The translations under genes were made by a program, and so were the position numbers. A DNA stretch of 37,066 nt from Chthoniobacterales bacterium. Its GTDB lineage: Bacteria > Verrucomicrobiota > Verrucomicrobiia > Chthoniobacterales > UBA10450. The notes beneath the pieces are model-generated. The model was not told the DNA's origin and ran no database searches. It saw nothing but the letters and a program-made list of their open reading frames with translations. Position 1 is the first letter of the stretch, and each line of letters begins with the position of its first letter. The DNA is taken from assembly GCA_013815325.1 (NCBI GenBank), contig JACDGM010000013.1, positions 1-37,066 on the forward strand, in the 5' to 3' direction. Below are positions 15,822 to 24,315 of the stretch, in pieces.

Positions 15822-16592
15822 ATGCGCCAGCCGGAAATCGCAATCATCATCCCTGCTTGCGACGAGGCTGCCTGCATCGGCGCGGTGCTCGACGAATTCT
15901 TGGAAACCGTCGATCCGGAAAAGTTCGTCATCGCAGTGGGCGTGAATGCTTCCACGGACAAGACGGCGGAGTTAGCGCGGTCGCGGCCGGTGCTGGTCGC
16001 GGAAACGCCGTTGCGCGGGTACGGCCATGGCTGCCAGGCGGCCATCAGCCTAACGAATGACTTCTTCCCTTCGATCCGCGCTTATGTTTTTTGCGCCGGA
16101 GATGGCGCGACCGCTCCACGCGATCTGGCCCGGTTGGTGGCGGCATTCGAACAGGGATACGACTTCGTCCTCGGCAGCCGCACCTTGCGCCTGCGCAATT
16201 GGCGCGCGATGACGTTGCGCCACATGCTGGCGAACGCTCTGCTCGGTCTTTGGTGCGGAATTTTGAGCGGCCGGCGCTTCAGCGATCTGGGGCCGCTCCG
16301 CTTGATCAGCCGGCGCTTGTTTGAACAGATCGCGGCGCGAGAGATGACGTTCGGATGGACGATCGAAGCGCAGATCGCCGCAGCCAGGTTAAATGCGGCC
16401 ATCTGTGAAATACCGGTCACGGAACGGCGGCGGATCGCTGGCCAACAGAAGGTTTCGGGAGTCACCTGGCGCCGGACCTTCGTGATCGGCTGCAAAATTC
16501 TGGCGGCTGGTTATCGCACCTGGCGGAGCTCCGTTGCCGCGCGCGCCTTGCCTCTGCCGCGTGCGCAACCCAGCGTCGCGCGCGAAGCGTGA
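15822..16592 (+). CDS. Family 2 glycosyltransferase
   Basis: A GT-A fold transferase of about 256 residues, starting MRQPEIAIIIPACDEAACIG (ATG 15822 preferred to TTG 15807). NASTDKTAELAR is the usual nucleotide-binding segment, FCAGDGAT takes the place of the DxD region, and a later GWTIEAQIAA resembles the acceptor loop of DPM1/DPG synthase-like enzymes. It probably transfers sugar from a nucleotide sugar to a lipid or polysaccharide at the cytoplasmic face. The stop overlaps the GTG start of the next gene (GTGA), indicating coupling. Confidence 0.85.
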   Translation: MRQPEIAIIIPACDEAACIGAVLDEFLETVDPEKFVIAVGVNASTDKTAELARSRPVLVAETPLRGYGHGCQAAISLTNDFFPSIRAYVFCAGDGATAPRDLARLVAAFEQGYDFVLGSRTLRLRNWRAMTLRHMLANALLGLWCGILSGRRFSDLGPLRLISRRLFEQIAAREMTFGWTIEAQIAAARLNAAICEIPVTERRRIAGQQKVSGVTWRRTFVIGCKILAAGYRTWRSSVAARALPLPRAQPSVAREA

Positions 16593-17476
16593 AACATTCC
16601 TGGCCGTTGCTCCTGACCGCTGCCCTAACGAGTGGCTGCGGGAGTTTACGCCAGCCGCCTCTCCCGCAGTCCGCGCAGATCGCCGCCGTCGCTCCCGCCC
16701 CCATGGTCGACGATGCCTGGGCGGCAAAAGTGCGTTCCGCAGACGCCATCTATTTCAGCCTAACGGAAAGCGCCATGGCGGCGGGCCAGCCGATCTGGCA
16801 TATCGTGCGACTGCTCCAGGCCAGCGGCCAGCCGGTCGCGCTCGGCTGGGCCGAAGTGCCCGCAACGCAGCAGCCGTTGTTCGAACAATGGAAAGGGCAG
16901 GAAATTTCCGCCGCGCAGTTGCTCGATCAGCTCGTTAGGCCGGAACGCGCCGCTTTCTTTCGCGGGGCGCTGCGTCCTGATCTCGGGCACGCGGCGCTTG
17001 GCTGTCCGGGAAAATTGCTCGGCAAAATTCGCGACGGCGAAACGCTCTCGGAAGAAGAGCAGGCGCAACTCCCCACCGGCTTCCACCCGAGGCCGGACGC
17101 CTTCGAGATTTTTGCCGATCGCGTCACCGCCTCGGCCCGGCTGCGGCGCTACAATATTCGCCGCCTCTATCGCGCGCATCTCGTGGCCGAGCAGACGATC
17201 GCGGAGAACATCGTGCGCTTTCGCCGCGAGCACCCGCAGTGGAAGCTGCTCGTTTTTTTGCCTAACGACGCCATGATCGATCCGCGCGAGGTGGCCGCTT
17301 TCGCCGCGCAAAAAATGCCGTTGCGTCAACTCATCCTGGATCGCTCGCAGCCGCTGCAAGAGGCGCAACCGCAGCTACTGGCCCGCGGGCGGCGCAGTCT
17401 TTTCAAGGTCGTAGATTGTTCCCCAGGTGCCGCTCGCCACGATCGCCGCCTTGCCGCGCCACGGTTGCGCGCTTGA
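16589..17476 (+). CDS. ChaN-like putative lipoprotein
   Basis: A 295-residue protein starting at GTG 16589 with a lipoprotein signal (MKHSWPLLLTAALTSGC, Cys-17). The middle resembles the ChaN/haem-binding (Cofac_haem_bdg) family in layout: ADAIYFSLTE, a helix, VALGWAEVPATQQPLFEQWK, then long helices with RAHLVAEQTIAENIVR. The usual GExH metal or haem motif near the N-terminus is not evident, so binding function may be lost and the assignment is tentative. Its 3' end overlaps the convergent membrane protein gene by 102 bp. The last 30 residues have no family character. Three exact CGTTAGGC-type sites are inside (16758, 16933, 17260). Confidence 0.6.
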   Translation: MKHSWPLLLTAALTSGCGSLRQPPLPQSAQIAAVAPAPMVDDAWAAKVRSADAIYFSLTESAMAAGQPIWHIVRLLQASGQPVALGWAEVPATQQPLFEQWKGQEISAAQLLDQLVRPERAAFFRGALRPDLGHAALGCPGKLLGKIRDGETLSEEEQAQLPTGFHPRPDAFEIFADRVTASARLRRYNIRRLYRAHLVAEQTIAENIVRFRREHPQWKLLVFLPNDAMIDPREVAAFAAQKMPLRQLILDRSQPLQEAQPQLLARGRRSLFKVVDCSPGAARHDRRLAAPRLRA

Positions 17477-19252
17477 GGCGTAGGCGCGCTTTTCTTCCTC
17501 GCCCCAGAAGAGATAGCGCGTTCCCAGCGCGCGGGCGCGTTCGCGCCAGTCGGGTGCGCCGAGCATAAGCGCTTTCAGTTGTTGCTCGACCGCCGCGTAG
17601 TCGAAGCCTTGCGTCCAAAGATGGCCGGGATAACCGAGGACAACTTTGCGTCCACTCAGGAGGAGCGGGTGATTGTAAGTCGGAAACGCAGCGAACCGCT
17701 CCGCGATCGGCAGCGGGCGCACCGCCACGGCCACGTTGTTTAAATCAAGTCTATTGGCGATGTCGAAACCGGGCGAGCCGACGTTCAATCCACCGATCAG
17801 GCAGATGAAACCGGAGGCGAAAAGAAAGAAGCAAGTCGCGTATCGCGCCGGCCACGGCCAGGTCGCGATCAACTCCCGCCACAAGAACGGCAGCATGATG
17901 AAATAGGACCAGATAATGAGCTTGGTGTTGTCCCAACCCCACGGCGCAGTCTTGACGAAAAGCGCGAAGAGAAAAAGCGCCGCCGCCGGCGCGACGAAAG
18001 CGAAGGCAGGTGTGAGCACGAACGCGCCCTTGCGCCTGCGCTCTTTCCACATGCGCCAGGCGATCACGGCCACAAGCGCGAGCGCGGCAGGCAACGTCAG
18101 GCCGAAATTCATGATCCAAAAACCAAAGACCGAATGCGAAAAAGAGGGATCGGATTGAAGCCAGCCGGGTGCCCAGGCGAGGATAGACTTCGCCTGTAGA
18201 TGATCGGTGATCAGCCAGACGATGCCGCTCGCAGGCAAAAACGCCGCCGCCAAAAGCAGCGCGATTTGCTTCCGCATTCCGGCGTTGCCGATGACCATCC
18301 AGCAGCCGAGGAGAGCTGAGAGCGCGAGAAACGTATGCACGTGAAAGAGCGGCATCGTCGCGTAGAGCGACCATTCCACCCACCACGGGACCAAGCCGCG
18401 GCGCGCGGACGTGCTTTGTTCGTTAGGCTGCGCGGGAAAGTATTTCCGGCGCCAGTGCAGGAGAAGGAGCAGCCCTGCCGGAATCGCGTAGAGCAAGCCC
18501 CGCTGAGTCACGAACATCGTGAGGGGAATGCTTTTCCAGGCGATGCCTTCGCCCTGGTAATCGGCAAAGTGGAGCGTCTTGAGAAACTCGTAAGCAGCAA
18601 AGCCACCGTTGAAGAGAAATCCCGCCACCGCGAAGGGGCCGCCCCAGCGATAAAATCCGTAAAAGGTGGCGAGGGAGGCGAGCAAACCGGTCCAGACAAG
18701 ACCGGAGATAAGATCGACGTGCGCGAGCAACAGGAGCGCGTTGAAGAGATCGATCCCGGCGGGATAACGGAGCTTGCTGAAAACGTAGATCGGGTTGTCG
18801 GGCCAGAGCGCCACGCCGTTCGCGAAGTAGTTGATGTAGGTCAGGTGCAGGCCGAGATCGCCAAGATTGTTAGGCGATTGAATCTTCAGGTTGGCGCCAT
18901 CGACCCAGAGCAGCCAGCAGAACGATCGCAATGCAAAGAGCGCGAAGACCGCTCCCACCGTCCACGCCCAAAAGTGCCAGACCGGACGCGGCGCGGCGAC
19001 CGGCGATGGCGGCAGTTTCATCCGCCGCCGCGTCCGTTTCGATTTCGGTTCGGCTGGTGCTGCGGGCACAACAATCCGCTGACGCTCGGAAAAGTTTGCG
19101 CTGTAAATCCAAGCCACGATCGCGGCCACGGTTCCCGCGATCACGGCTAATCCAGCAAAGCCACCATCGAGCCCACCGCTGAGAATCCCCAGGAGCAGCC
19201 CCGCGACGGTCGCGATATTGACCAGGGTCAAACCGGCCGAAAGCAGCTTCAT
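17375..19252 (-). CDS. Large polytopic membrane protein, GT-C-like
   Basis: A 625-residue protein with about 11-13 membrane segments and a short soluble C-terminus. After two N-terminal segments and a basic, Pro-rich cytoplasmic loop (KSKRTRRRMKLPPSP), a periplasmic loop reads NNLGDLGLHLTYINYF. Acidic residues in the first large loop are usual in GT-C glycosyltransferases that use polyprenyl-phosphate sugars. No specific family is recognised. Its ATG overlaps the stop of the upstream gene by 4 bp (ATGA), so the two are coupled and may act together in surface glycan assembly. Family unknown; membrane topology is confident. Confidence 0.7.
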   Translation of the reverse strand: MKLLSAGLTLVNIATVAGLLLGILSGGLDGGFAGLAVIAGTVAAIVAWIYSANFSERQRIVVPAAPAEPKSKRTRRRMKLPPSPVAAPRPVWHFWAWTVGAVFALFALRSFCWLLWVDGANLKIQSPNNLGDLGLHLTYINYFANGVALWPDNPIYVFSKLRYPAGIDLFNALLLLAHVDLISGLVWTGLLASLATFYGFYRWGGPFAVAGFLFNGGFAAYEFLKTLHFADYQGEGIAWKSIPLTMFVTQRGLLYAIPAGLLLLLHWRRKYFPAQPNEQSTSARRGLVPWWVEWSLYATMPLFHVHTFLALSALLGCWMVIGNAGMRKQIALLLAAAFLPASGIVWLITDHLQAKSILAWAPGWLQSDPSFSHSVFGFWIMNFGLTLPAALALVAVIAWRMWKERRRKGAFVLTPAFAFVAPAAALFLFALFVKTAPWGWDNTKLIIWSYFIMLPFLWRELIATWPWPARYATCFFLFASGFICLIGGLNVGSPGFDIANRLDLNNVAVAVRPLPIAERFAAFPTYNHPLLLSGRKVVLGYPGHLWTQGFDYAAVEQQLKALMLGAPDWRERARALGTRYLFWGEEEKRAYASSAQPWRGKAAIVASGTWGTIYDLEKTAPPAGQ

Positions 19253-21153
19253 CTCATCGGCTTACCCGGCGTCGGCTCCGGCTGCCCCACAAAATCAGGA
19301 TCTTCGCCACGGAAAAACTTCCCGAACGTTTTGGCGTTGAGGTAAAGCTTGGAAGTGTCCTGATAAGGCCGGATGGTAAGAGGTTCGGTGAAGTAACTCT
19401 CGTGGAGCTTCTTCTGGACGTTGGCGATTTGATCCTGCTGCACGAGCAGGAAATCGGCGTCGGCTTTTCCCGGCAGGTTATCGTGTTCGTAATAGCCGAC
19501 ATTCGGAAAGTCGCCCAGAATCCACGGGAAGGGGTAAGTGCTGGTGCGAATCAAATGACCGACCATGCCGTAGTACACCGGGTTGCTCTGCGCCAGCTTT
19601 AAGACCGGCCGGGTAAGCTTGTAGATATCGTTGTAAGTCTGCACATAGACATAGGGCTCGGTGTCAGTCGAGCAGCGGAAGTAGTTCAAAGAAATGGCGA
19701 GCGCCAGGGACATTAGCAAAGCCAGGCCGCCGGAGCCCAGTTGGACTGCTTTCATGACCTTATCGCTTATTCTCGACGAGCCTCCGACGTAAAGGCCGAA
19801 GGCGGCGCCGAGAAGAGTGAAAACCAAGGCCGAGGCGTAAAGCCGCCAACCAATTTCGCCACAGGTCGGGCTGGTGCTGGAGGCCGCAACCGTGACCTTG
19901 ATCGCACCGAGCAGATAAGCCGGCCACGAGCAAGCGTCGTGGACGGCGGAAGACTGAATAAGATAACTGCCCATCGCGCCGACGACGAATCCGACGACAG
20001 CGAAGCCGGCGACGAAGAAAGCTTTTCTCGGAATCTTAAGCGCCGCCACACCCGCCGCGAAAACGAAGAGGAACGACCAGAGGATGCTAATAACGCACCA
20101 GGGCGTTTTGTAATTAACGATGCTGTAAGCCGCGAGCACCCCCACCCCGTAGATGGCGAGGTAACGGATGGCGAAGTTGCGAAAGAACTGACACGACAGG
20201 CAAAGGATGACTCCGATAAGGACCGGCCATTCGTAGCGCAGGATCAGTTCGAGCCAGTAAGGCCAGGGCTTCTCGTGCCCGTTTCCTTTCGAGCCAGTCT
20301 GATACCAGGTGGCGAAGGTCTCATAAAGACCGCGCAAACCCGGCCAATTCCAAAACGTGCCTGAGTAGAAGAAGACGATGGCCACGATCGCGACGGCGAT
20401 GACGATCGCCAAGTCAGCCCAGTTCCATTGCCGCCGCGCGCGCTTTAGATTCGGCAATGGCGTGATCTTGTGCGAGACCCAAAGGACGCCTGCCGCGATG
20501 GCGGCGCAGCCGAGATGGATGATGTAGGTCTCTTTGGTCAGGATCATGCCGGTCGTTCCCACTCCGACACACCAGAGATAGCGGCGGGTTCCTATTTTCC
20601 AAAGACCGAGAAGACCCAGCACGAAGAGCATCGAAAACAGCTCGAGCCAGACTTCATGAATGGCGTAGCGCCCGTAAAAGATGAAGCCCGGCGAGACCGC
20701 CATCGCGAGAGCGGCGATGCGGCTAACCTTGCGTCCGAGGAGTGGCTCAAATCTTAGGGTTACCCAAAGAGCGCCAATGCTCGCCAGCACCACCGGCAAC
20801 CGCAGCGCCCAGATGTGCCGGCCAAACAACGTCTGCGCGAGGAAGAGAATGTAGAAGTGCAGCGGCCCGTGATAATTTGTAGGATCATATTTGTAGAAGC
20901 CGGTTCGCCTCATCTGATCCACAAACCAGCCGTTGATCCCCTCATCGAAATGCGGCGGCTTCATACTCAGGAGGAGGAAGCGCAGGAGCGCGCCGAGGCC
21001 GAGGATGAGCCACGGCGTCCAATCGACGCGCGCGAGGCGCTCCTGGAACGAAAGCGGCGCGCCCGCGGCCTCAGTTTCTCCTCGCCCCGACTCGGCTCCG
21101 CTGCTAGGTAGCGCGTCGATGCGCTTGCTTGTCACGGGTGGTTGTGGATTCAT
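19249..21153 (-). CDS. Agl23/ArnT-like membrane glycosyltransferase (TIGR03663-type)
   Basis: A 634-residue GT-C-fold protein. After a soluble N-terminus of about 45 residues come the first membrane segment (WLILGLGALLRFLLLSM), the conserved acidic loop KPPHFDEGINGWFVDQM and GPLHFYILFLAQ, typical of the family once called flippase-associated protein Agl23. About 10 further membrane segments and a periplasmic C-terminal part (LKLAQSNPVYYGMVGHLI) follow. Members are thought to transfer sugars from polyprenyl phosphates at the outer face of the membrane. The start is ATG 21153, or GTG 21135; both lie inside the 5' end of the divergent rfbB. No TCGTTAGGC-type site lies within these 1.9 kb. Confidence 0.78.
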   Translation of the reverse strand: MNPQPPVTSKRIDALPSSGAESGRGETEAAGAPLSFQERLARVDWTPWLILGLGALLRFLLLSMKPPHFDEGINGWFVDQMRRTGFYKYDPTNYHGPLHFYILFLAQTLFGRHIWALRLPVVLASIGALWVTLRFEPLLGRKVSRIAALAMAVSPGFIFYGRYAIHEVWLELFSMLFVLGLLGLWKIGTRRYLWCVGVGTTGMILTKETYIIHLGCAAIAAGVLWVSHKITPLPNLKRARRQWNWADLAIVIAVAIVAIVFFYSGTFWNWPGLRGLYETFATWYQTGSKGNGHEKPWPYWLELILRYEWPVLIGVILCLSCQFFRNFAIRYLAIYGVGVLAAYSIVNYKTPWCVISILWSFLFVFAAGVAALKIPRKAFFVAGFAVVGFVVGAMGSYLIQSSAVHDACSWPAYLLGAIKVTVAASSTSPTCGEIGWRLYASALVFTLLGAAFGLYVGGSSRISDKVMKAVQLGSGGLALLMSLALAISLNYFRCSTDTEPYVYVQTYNDIYKLTRPVLKLAQSNPVYYGMVGHLIRTSTYPFPWILGDFPNVGYYEHDNLPGKADADFLLVQQDQIANVQKKLHESYFTEPLTIRPYQDTSKLYLNAKTFGKFFRGEDPDFVGQPEPTPGKPMR

Positions 21154-22108
21154 CGGGAGTAACTTTATTCGTTACATTCTGCAACATTACAAGCCGGCTT
21201 CCGTCACCAACGTTGATGCCCTGACCTACGCCGGCAATCTGGCGAACCTCGACGGTGTCGTCGAAGAACACGGCGCGCGCTACGAATTTTTCCAGGCCGA
21301 CATCGCAAATGCCGATCAGATAGACACGCTCCTGCACGAGGAACAGTTTTTCGCGGTGATTAATTTCGCGGCCGAATCGCATGTCGACCGCAGCATCAAT
21401 TCCCCGCAAAATTTCATCCACACCAACATCGTCGGCACGAGCGTGCTCCTCGACGCGGCGCGCCGGCACGGGGTCAGCCGCTTCCTCCAGGTCTCGACCG
21501 ACGAAGTCTACGGCTCGTTAGGCGCGACCGGGCGTTTCACCGAGCAATCACCGCTCGAGCCGAGCTCCCCCTATTCCGCGAGCAAGGCCAGCGCCGATCT
21601 TCTCGCCCTCGCCTGCCATCGTACCTTCGGCCAGGAGGTCATCGTCACCCGCTGCTCGAACAACTACGGTCCCTATCAATTTCCCGAAAAGTTGATCCCG
21701 CTCATGATTGTGAAAGCGCTCCGCGATGAGCCGCTGCCGGTTTACGGCGACGGGCTGAATGTGCGCGATTGGATTCATGTGGAGGATCATTGCGCGGGTC
21801 TGGTGGCGGCGCTCTTCGAGGGAAAACCGGGCGCGATTTATAATTTCGGGGGCGACAGCGAGATGCCGAATATTGAGACGGTGAAATGGATTCTCGCGCA
21901 ACTGGGGAAACCGGAGAGCCTGATCTCTTTTGTGACCGATCGGCTCGGCCACGACCGGCGTTACGCGATCGATTCGTCGTTTGCACGGCGTGAGCTTGGG
22001 TGGAAACCTTTGCACGATTTTCGCGAAGGACTGAGCGCGACAATCGATTGGTATTTGCAGCAGCGCGAGTGGTGGGAACCGCTGCTCGCGCGCACCGGGC
22101 GCTATTAG
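21119..22108 (+). CDS. rfbB: dTDP-glucose 4,6-dehydratase
   Basis: Converts dTDP-glucose to dTDP-4-keto-6-deoxyglucose, the second step toward dTDP-rhamnose and related sugars. I chose ATG 21119 (MRLLVTGGCGFIGSNFIRYI) because it starts the Rossmann NAD-binding GxxGxxG; the frame is open upstream to 20933 but without family character. Also present are NFAAESHVDRSI, STDEVYGSLG (catalytic region), YSASK (Tyr and Lys of the SDR active site) and RCSNNYGPYQFPEKLIPLM. It has about 330 residues, a normal length. No rfbA, rfbC or rfbD is nearby. It overlaps the divergent gene by 17-35 bp. TCGTTAGGC at 21515-21523 is read Ser-Leu-Gly. Confidence 0.95.
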   Translation: MRLLVTGGCGFIGSNFIRYILQHYKPASVTNVDALTYAGNLANLDGVVEEHGARYEFFQADIANADQIDTLLHEEQFFAVINFAAESHVDRSINSPQNFIHTNIVGTSVLLDAARRHGVSRFLQVSTDEVYGSLGATGRFTEQSPLEPSSPYSASKASADLLALACHRTFGQEVIVTRCSNNYGPYQFPEKLIPLMIVKALRDEPLPVYGDGLNVRDWIHVEDHCAGLVAALFEGKPGAIYNFGGDSEMPNIETVKWILAQLGKPESLISFVTDRLGHDRRYAIDSSFARRELGWKPLHDFREGLSATIDWYLQQREWWEPLLARTGRY

Positions 22109-22437
22109 TGCGTCTCGTTCTCCAAACCGTGGAAGCATGAGATGGAGCCGTGTAGCGTGCGCTGTCCTCAGCGCATCGTTTGTCAGGCTCTCCGGCATGC
22201 GAGTGATCCGCTGAGGACAGCGGACGCTACACCCGCAGGAGCTTAGCCGAGCGTAGTATATCCGGGAATTCAGGGAGGTCTAATCGCTGGATAGTTACAG
22301 GTTGGCTTATAGGTATGCGCTGTGATTGGAGGCGACGGCGAAAGAGTTGAACGGAAGGCGCGGCCGTCCTTGAATCTTGCGAAGGCGCGAACATTGTTCC
22401 CCAGATGCACGGATCGACCTCGCTTCCCCGCTCTGCC
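22109..22437. other. Intergenic region with a palindromic element
   Basis: Apart from the palindrome at 22150-22232, this gap upstream of the ClC gene shows no recognisable gene. It presumably holds the ClC promoter, possibly within the relatively AT-rich stretch 22280-22330, but boxes cannot be assigned. Open frames on the minus strand crossing it are read from the ClC gene and have no family features. Confidence 0.4.
22150..22232. repeat. Palindromic intergenic element, family B
   Basis: Arms at 22150-22173 (GTGTAGCGTGCGCTGTCCTC...) and 22209-22232 (...GACAGCGGACGCTACAC) match at 23 of 24 positions around a 35-bp centre. It lies 41 bp after the rfbB stop. The sequence differs from the elements at 3386 and 12295. 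An RNA hairpin here could end the rfbB message. It is classed as a REP/MITE-like element of unknown origin. Confidence 0.8.
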
Positions 22438-24264
22438 ATGGAGACGAAAGAAGCGCACGCGTCGCTGCGGGATTTCCGCACCGATTCGCGCATGCTGCTG
22501 CTCGTGGCACTTGCGGTCCCGGTGGGAGTAGTCAGCGCCCTTGTCGCCAAGGCCCTGCTCTGGTTGATCGCCGAGATCACCAACCTCGTCTTCTTTCAGC
22601 GCTTCGGACCGCTCCTGCCGCCGCTGGAAAATCATCATCTCGGGGCATGGATAATCGCAGCGCCAGTGCTAGGCGCGCTGCTAATAGGTCTCATGGCGCG
22701 CTACGGCTCGGAAAAGATCCGCGGCCACGGCATCCCCGAGGCGCTGGAGGCGATCCTGCTCGGCAGCAGCATGGTGGAACCAAAGGTCGCGCTCTTGAAG
22801 CCGATCTCGTCTGCGATTTCCATCGGCACCGGCGGACCGTTCAACACGGAGGGTCCCATCATTATGACCGGTGGCGCCATCGGCTCGATGATTGCACAGC
22901 TCTTCCATCTCACCGCGGCGGAGCGAAAAACTCTGCTCGTGGCGGGCGCCGCCGGTGGCATGGCGGCCGTCTTCTCCGCGCCGATTGCGGGCACTTTGCT
23001 GGCGGTGGAGCTGCTGCTTTTTGAATGGCGTCCGCGCAGTTTCATTCCGGTCGCCGCCGCCTCCGTCGTGGCGACGCTGCTGCGCGTGCCATTGCTGGGC
23101 GCCGGACCCATCTTCCCGATTCATCCACATCCGGTGCTCAGCGCGACGGTAATTCTATGGGCGGTTTCGATTGGCATCCTGGCCGGCTTCGGATCGGGCT
23201 TGTTAACGGTGCTGGTTTACTTCTGCGAGGACATCTTTCTCAAGCTGCCCATCCATTGGATGTGGTGGCCCGCCATCGGCGCCTTCTTTGTCGGTCTCGG
23301 AGGCTGGTTTGATCCGCGTGTCCTCGGGGTGGGCTATTACTTGATTGATGCCTTGCTCAAGGGTCACTTCCTCGGCGCGGCGGTCGTGTCACTTCTCGTC
23401 CTGAAAGCAATTGTCTGGTCGATTTCGTTAGGCTCGGGCACCTCTGGCGGGGTCCTTGCTCCGTTGCTCATTATCGGCGGCGTGCTCGGGGCGTTCGCCG
23501 GTCAATGGCTGCCTGCCGGTGACCCTGGCCTTTGGGCGATGGTGGCGATGGCCGGCATGATGGGCGGGACGATGCGTTCGCCCCTTACCGGCATGTTCTT
23601 CATGCTTGAGCTGACCGCCGATTATAACGCGTTACCGGCCTTGCTCTGCGGATCAGTGGCGGCTCTGGCCGTGACGGTCCTCTTGATGCGCCGCTCGATC
23701 CTGACCGAGAAACTGGCGCGCCGCGGCCAACATATCGCGCGTGAATACAGCGTTGACCTCTTTGAGCTGATGCGCGTGGAAGACGTGATGGATCGAGAAT
23801 TTACCATGCTCCCGGCGACGACGCCCTTGCCTCGTTATTCCGCGCGCCTGGCCAGCGGCGATCCGCTCGTTTGCTCGCATCAAGGGACCTTGCTCGGGAA
23901 CGAAGCCGGCGAGCTGGTGGGAATCATCACGCGCGGCGACGTCGTGCGCGCCTTCGAACGTTCGCGCGATGACACATTGACTATCTTAGAGGCGGGCGAG
24001 ACCGACTTAGTTGTCGCTTATCCAGATGAGACTCTTTACGATGTCATCGCCAAGCTCCTGCGCAACGATATCGGCCGCCTGCCCCTGGTGGACCGTGCGG
24101 ATCCAAGTAAAGTTGTAGGCTATCTCGGCCGTGCGGGTATCCTGCACGCCCGGCAGCGCTACCACGCGAAGAAGACGTTCGGGAAAGCGGCGCCACCATT
24201 TGCAGCGCGGCGCGCGGGATGCAGGCGGCGAGTTAAGGCCATCAATTATGAAGCCGCTCGTTGA
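22438..24264 (+). CDS. ClC-family chloride channel/transporter with CBS domains
   Basis: A voltage-gated chloride channel-type membrane protein of about 608 residues. ATG 22438 (METKEAHASLRDFRTDS) is preferred to ATG 22405. Key ClC motifs are GHGIPEALEAIL, GTGGPFNTEGPI (the EGP holds the likely gating glutamate) and SLGSGTSGGVLAP. After about 11 helices a cytoplasmic C-terminus carries two CBS domains (RVEDVMDREFTML... and LVVAYPDETLYDVIAKLL...), which often bind adenine nucleotides. Whether it is a channel or a Cl-/H+ antiporter cannot be told. It stands alone, 51 bp before the aldo/keto reductase gene. One TCGTTAGGC at 23425-23433 codes Ser-Leu-Gly within the SLGSGTSGG selectivity-region motif. 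Confidence 0.93.
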   Translation: METKEAHASLRDFRTDSRMLLLVALAVPVGVVSALVAKALLWLIAEITNLVFFQRFGPLLPPLENHHLGAWIIAAPVLGALLIGLMARYGSEKIRGHGIPEALEAILLGSSMVEPKVALLKPISSAISIGTGGPFNTEGPIIMTGGAIGSMIAQLFHLTAAERKTLLVAGAAGGMAAVFSAPIAGTLLAVELLLFEWRPRSFIPVAAASVVATLLRVPLLGAGPIFPIHPHPVLSATVILWAVSIGILAGFGSGLLTVLVYFCEDIFLKLPIHWMWWPAIGAFFVGLGGWFDPRVLGVGYYLIDALLKGHFLGAAVVSLLVLKAIVWSISLGSGTSGGVLAPLLIIGGVLGAFAGQWLPAGDPGLWAMVAMAGMMGGTMRSPLTGMFFMLELTADYNALPALLCGSVAALAVTVLLMRRSILTEKLARRGQHIAREYSVDLFELMRVEDVMDREFTMLPATTPLPRYSARLASGDPLVCSHQGTLLGNEAGELVGIITRGDVVRAFERSRDDTLTILEAGETDLVVAYPDETLYDVIAKLLRNDIGRLPLVDRADPSKVVGYLGRAGILHARQRYHAKKTFGKAAPPFAARRAGCRRRVKAINYEAAR

Positions 24265-24315
24265 GCCTTCGGTTAAGCTAAGGGACGCATTCTCACAGTT
24301 ACCCTCTCTATTCAT

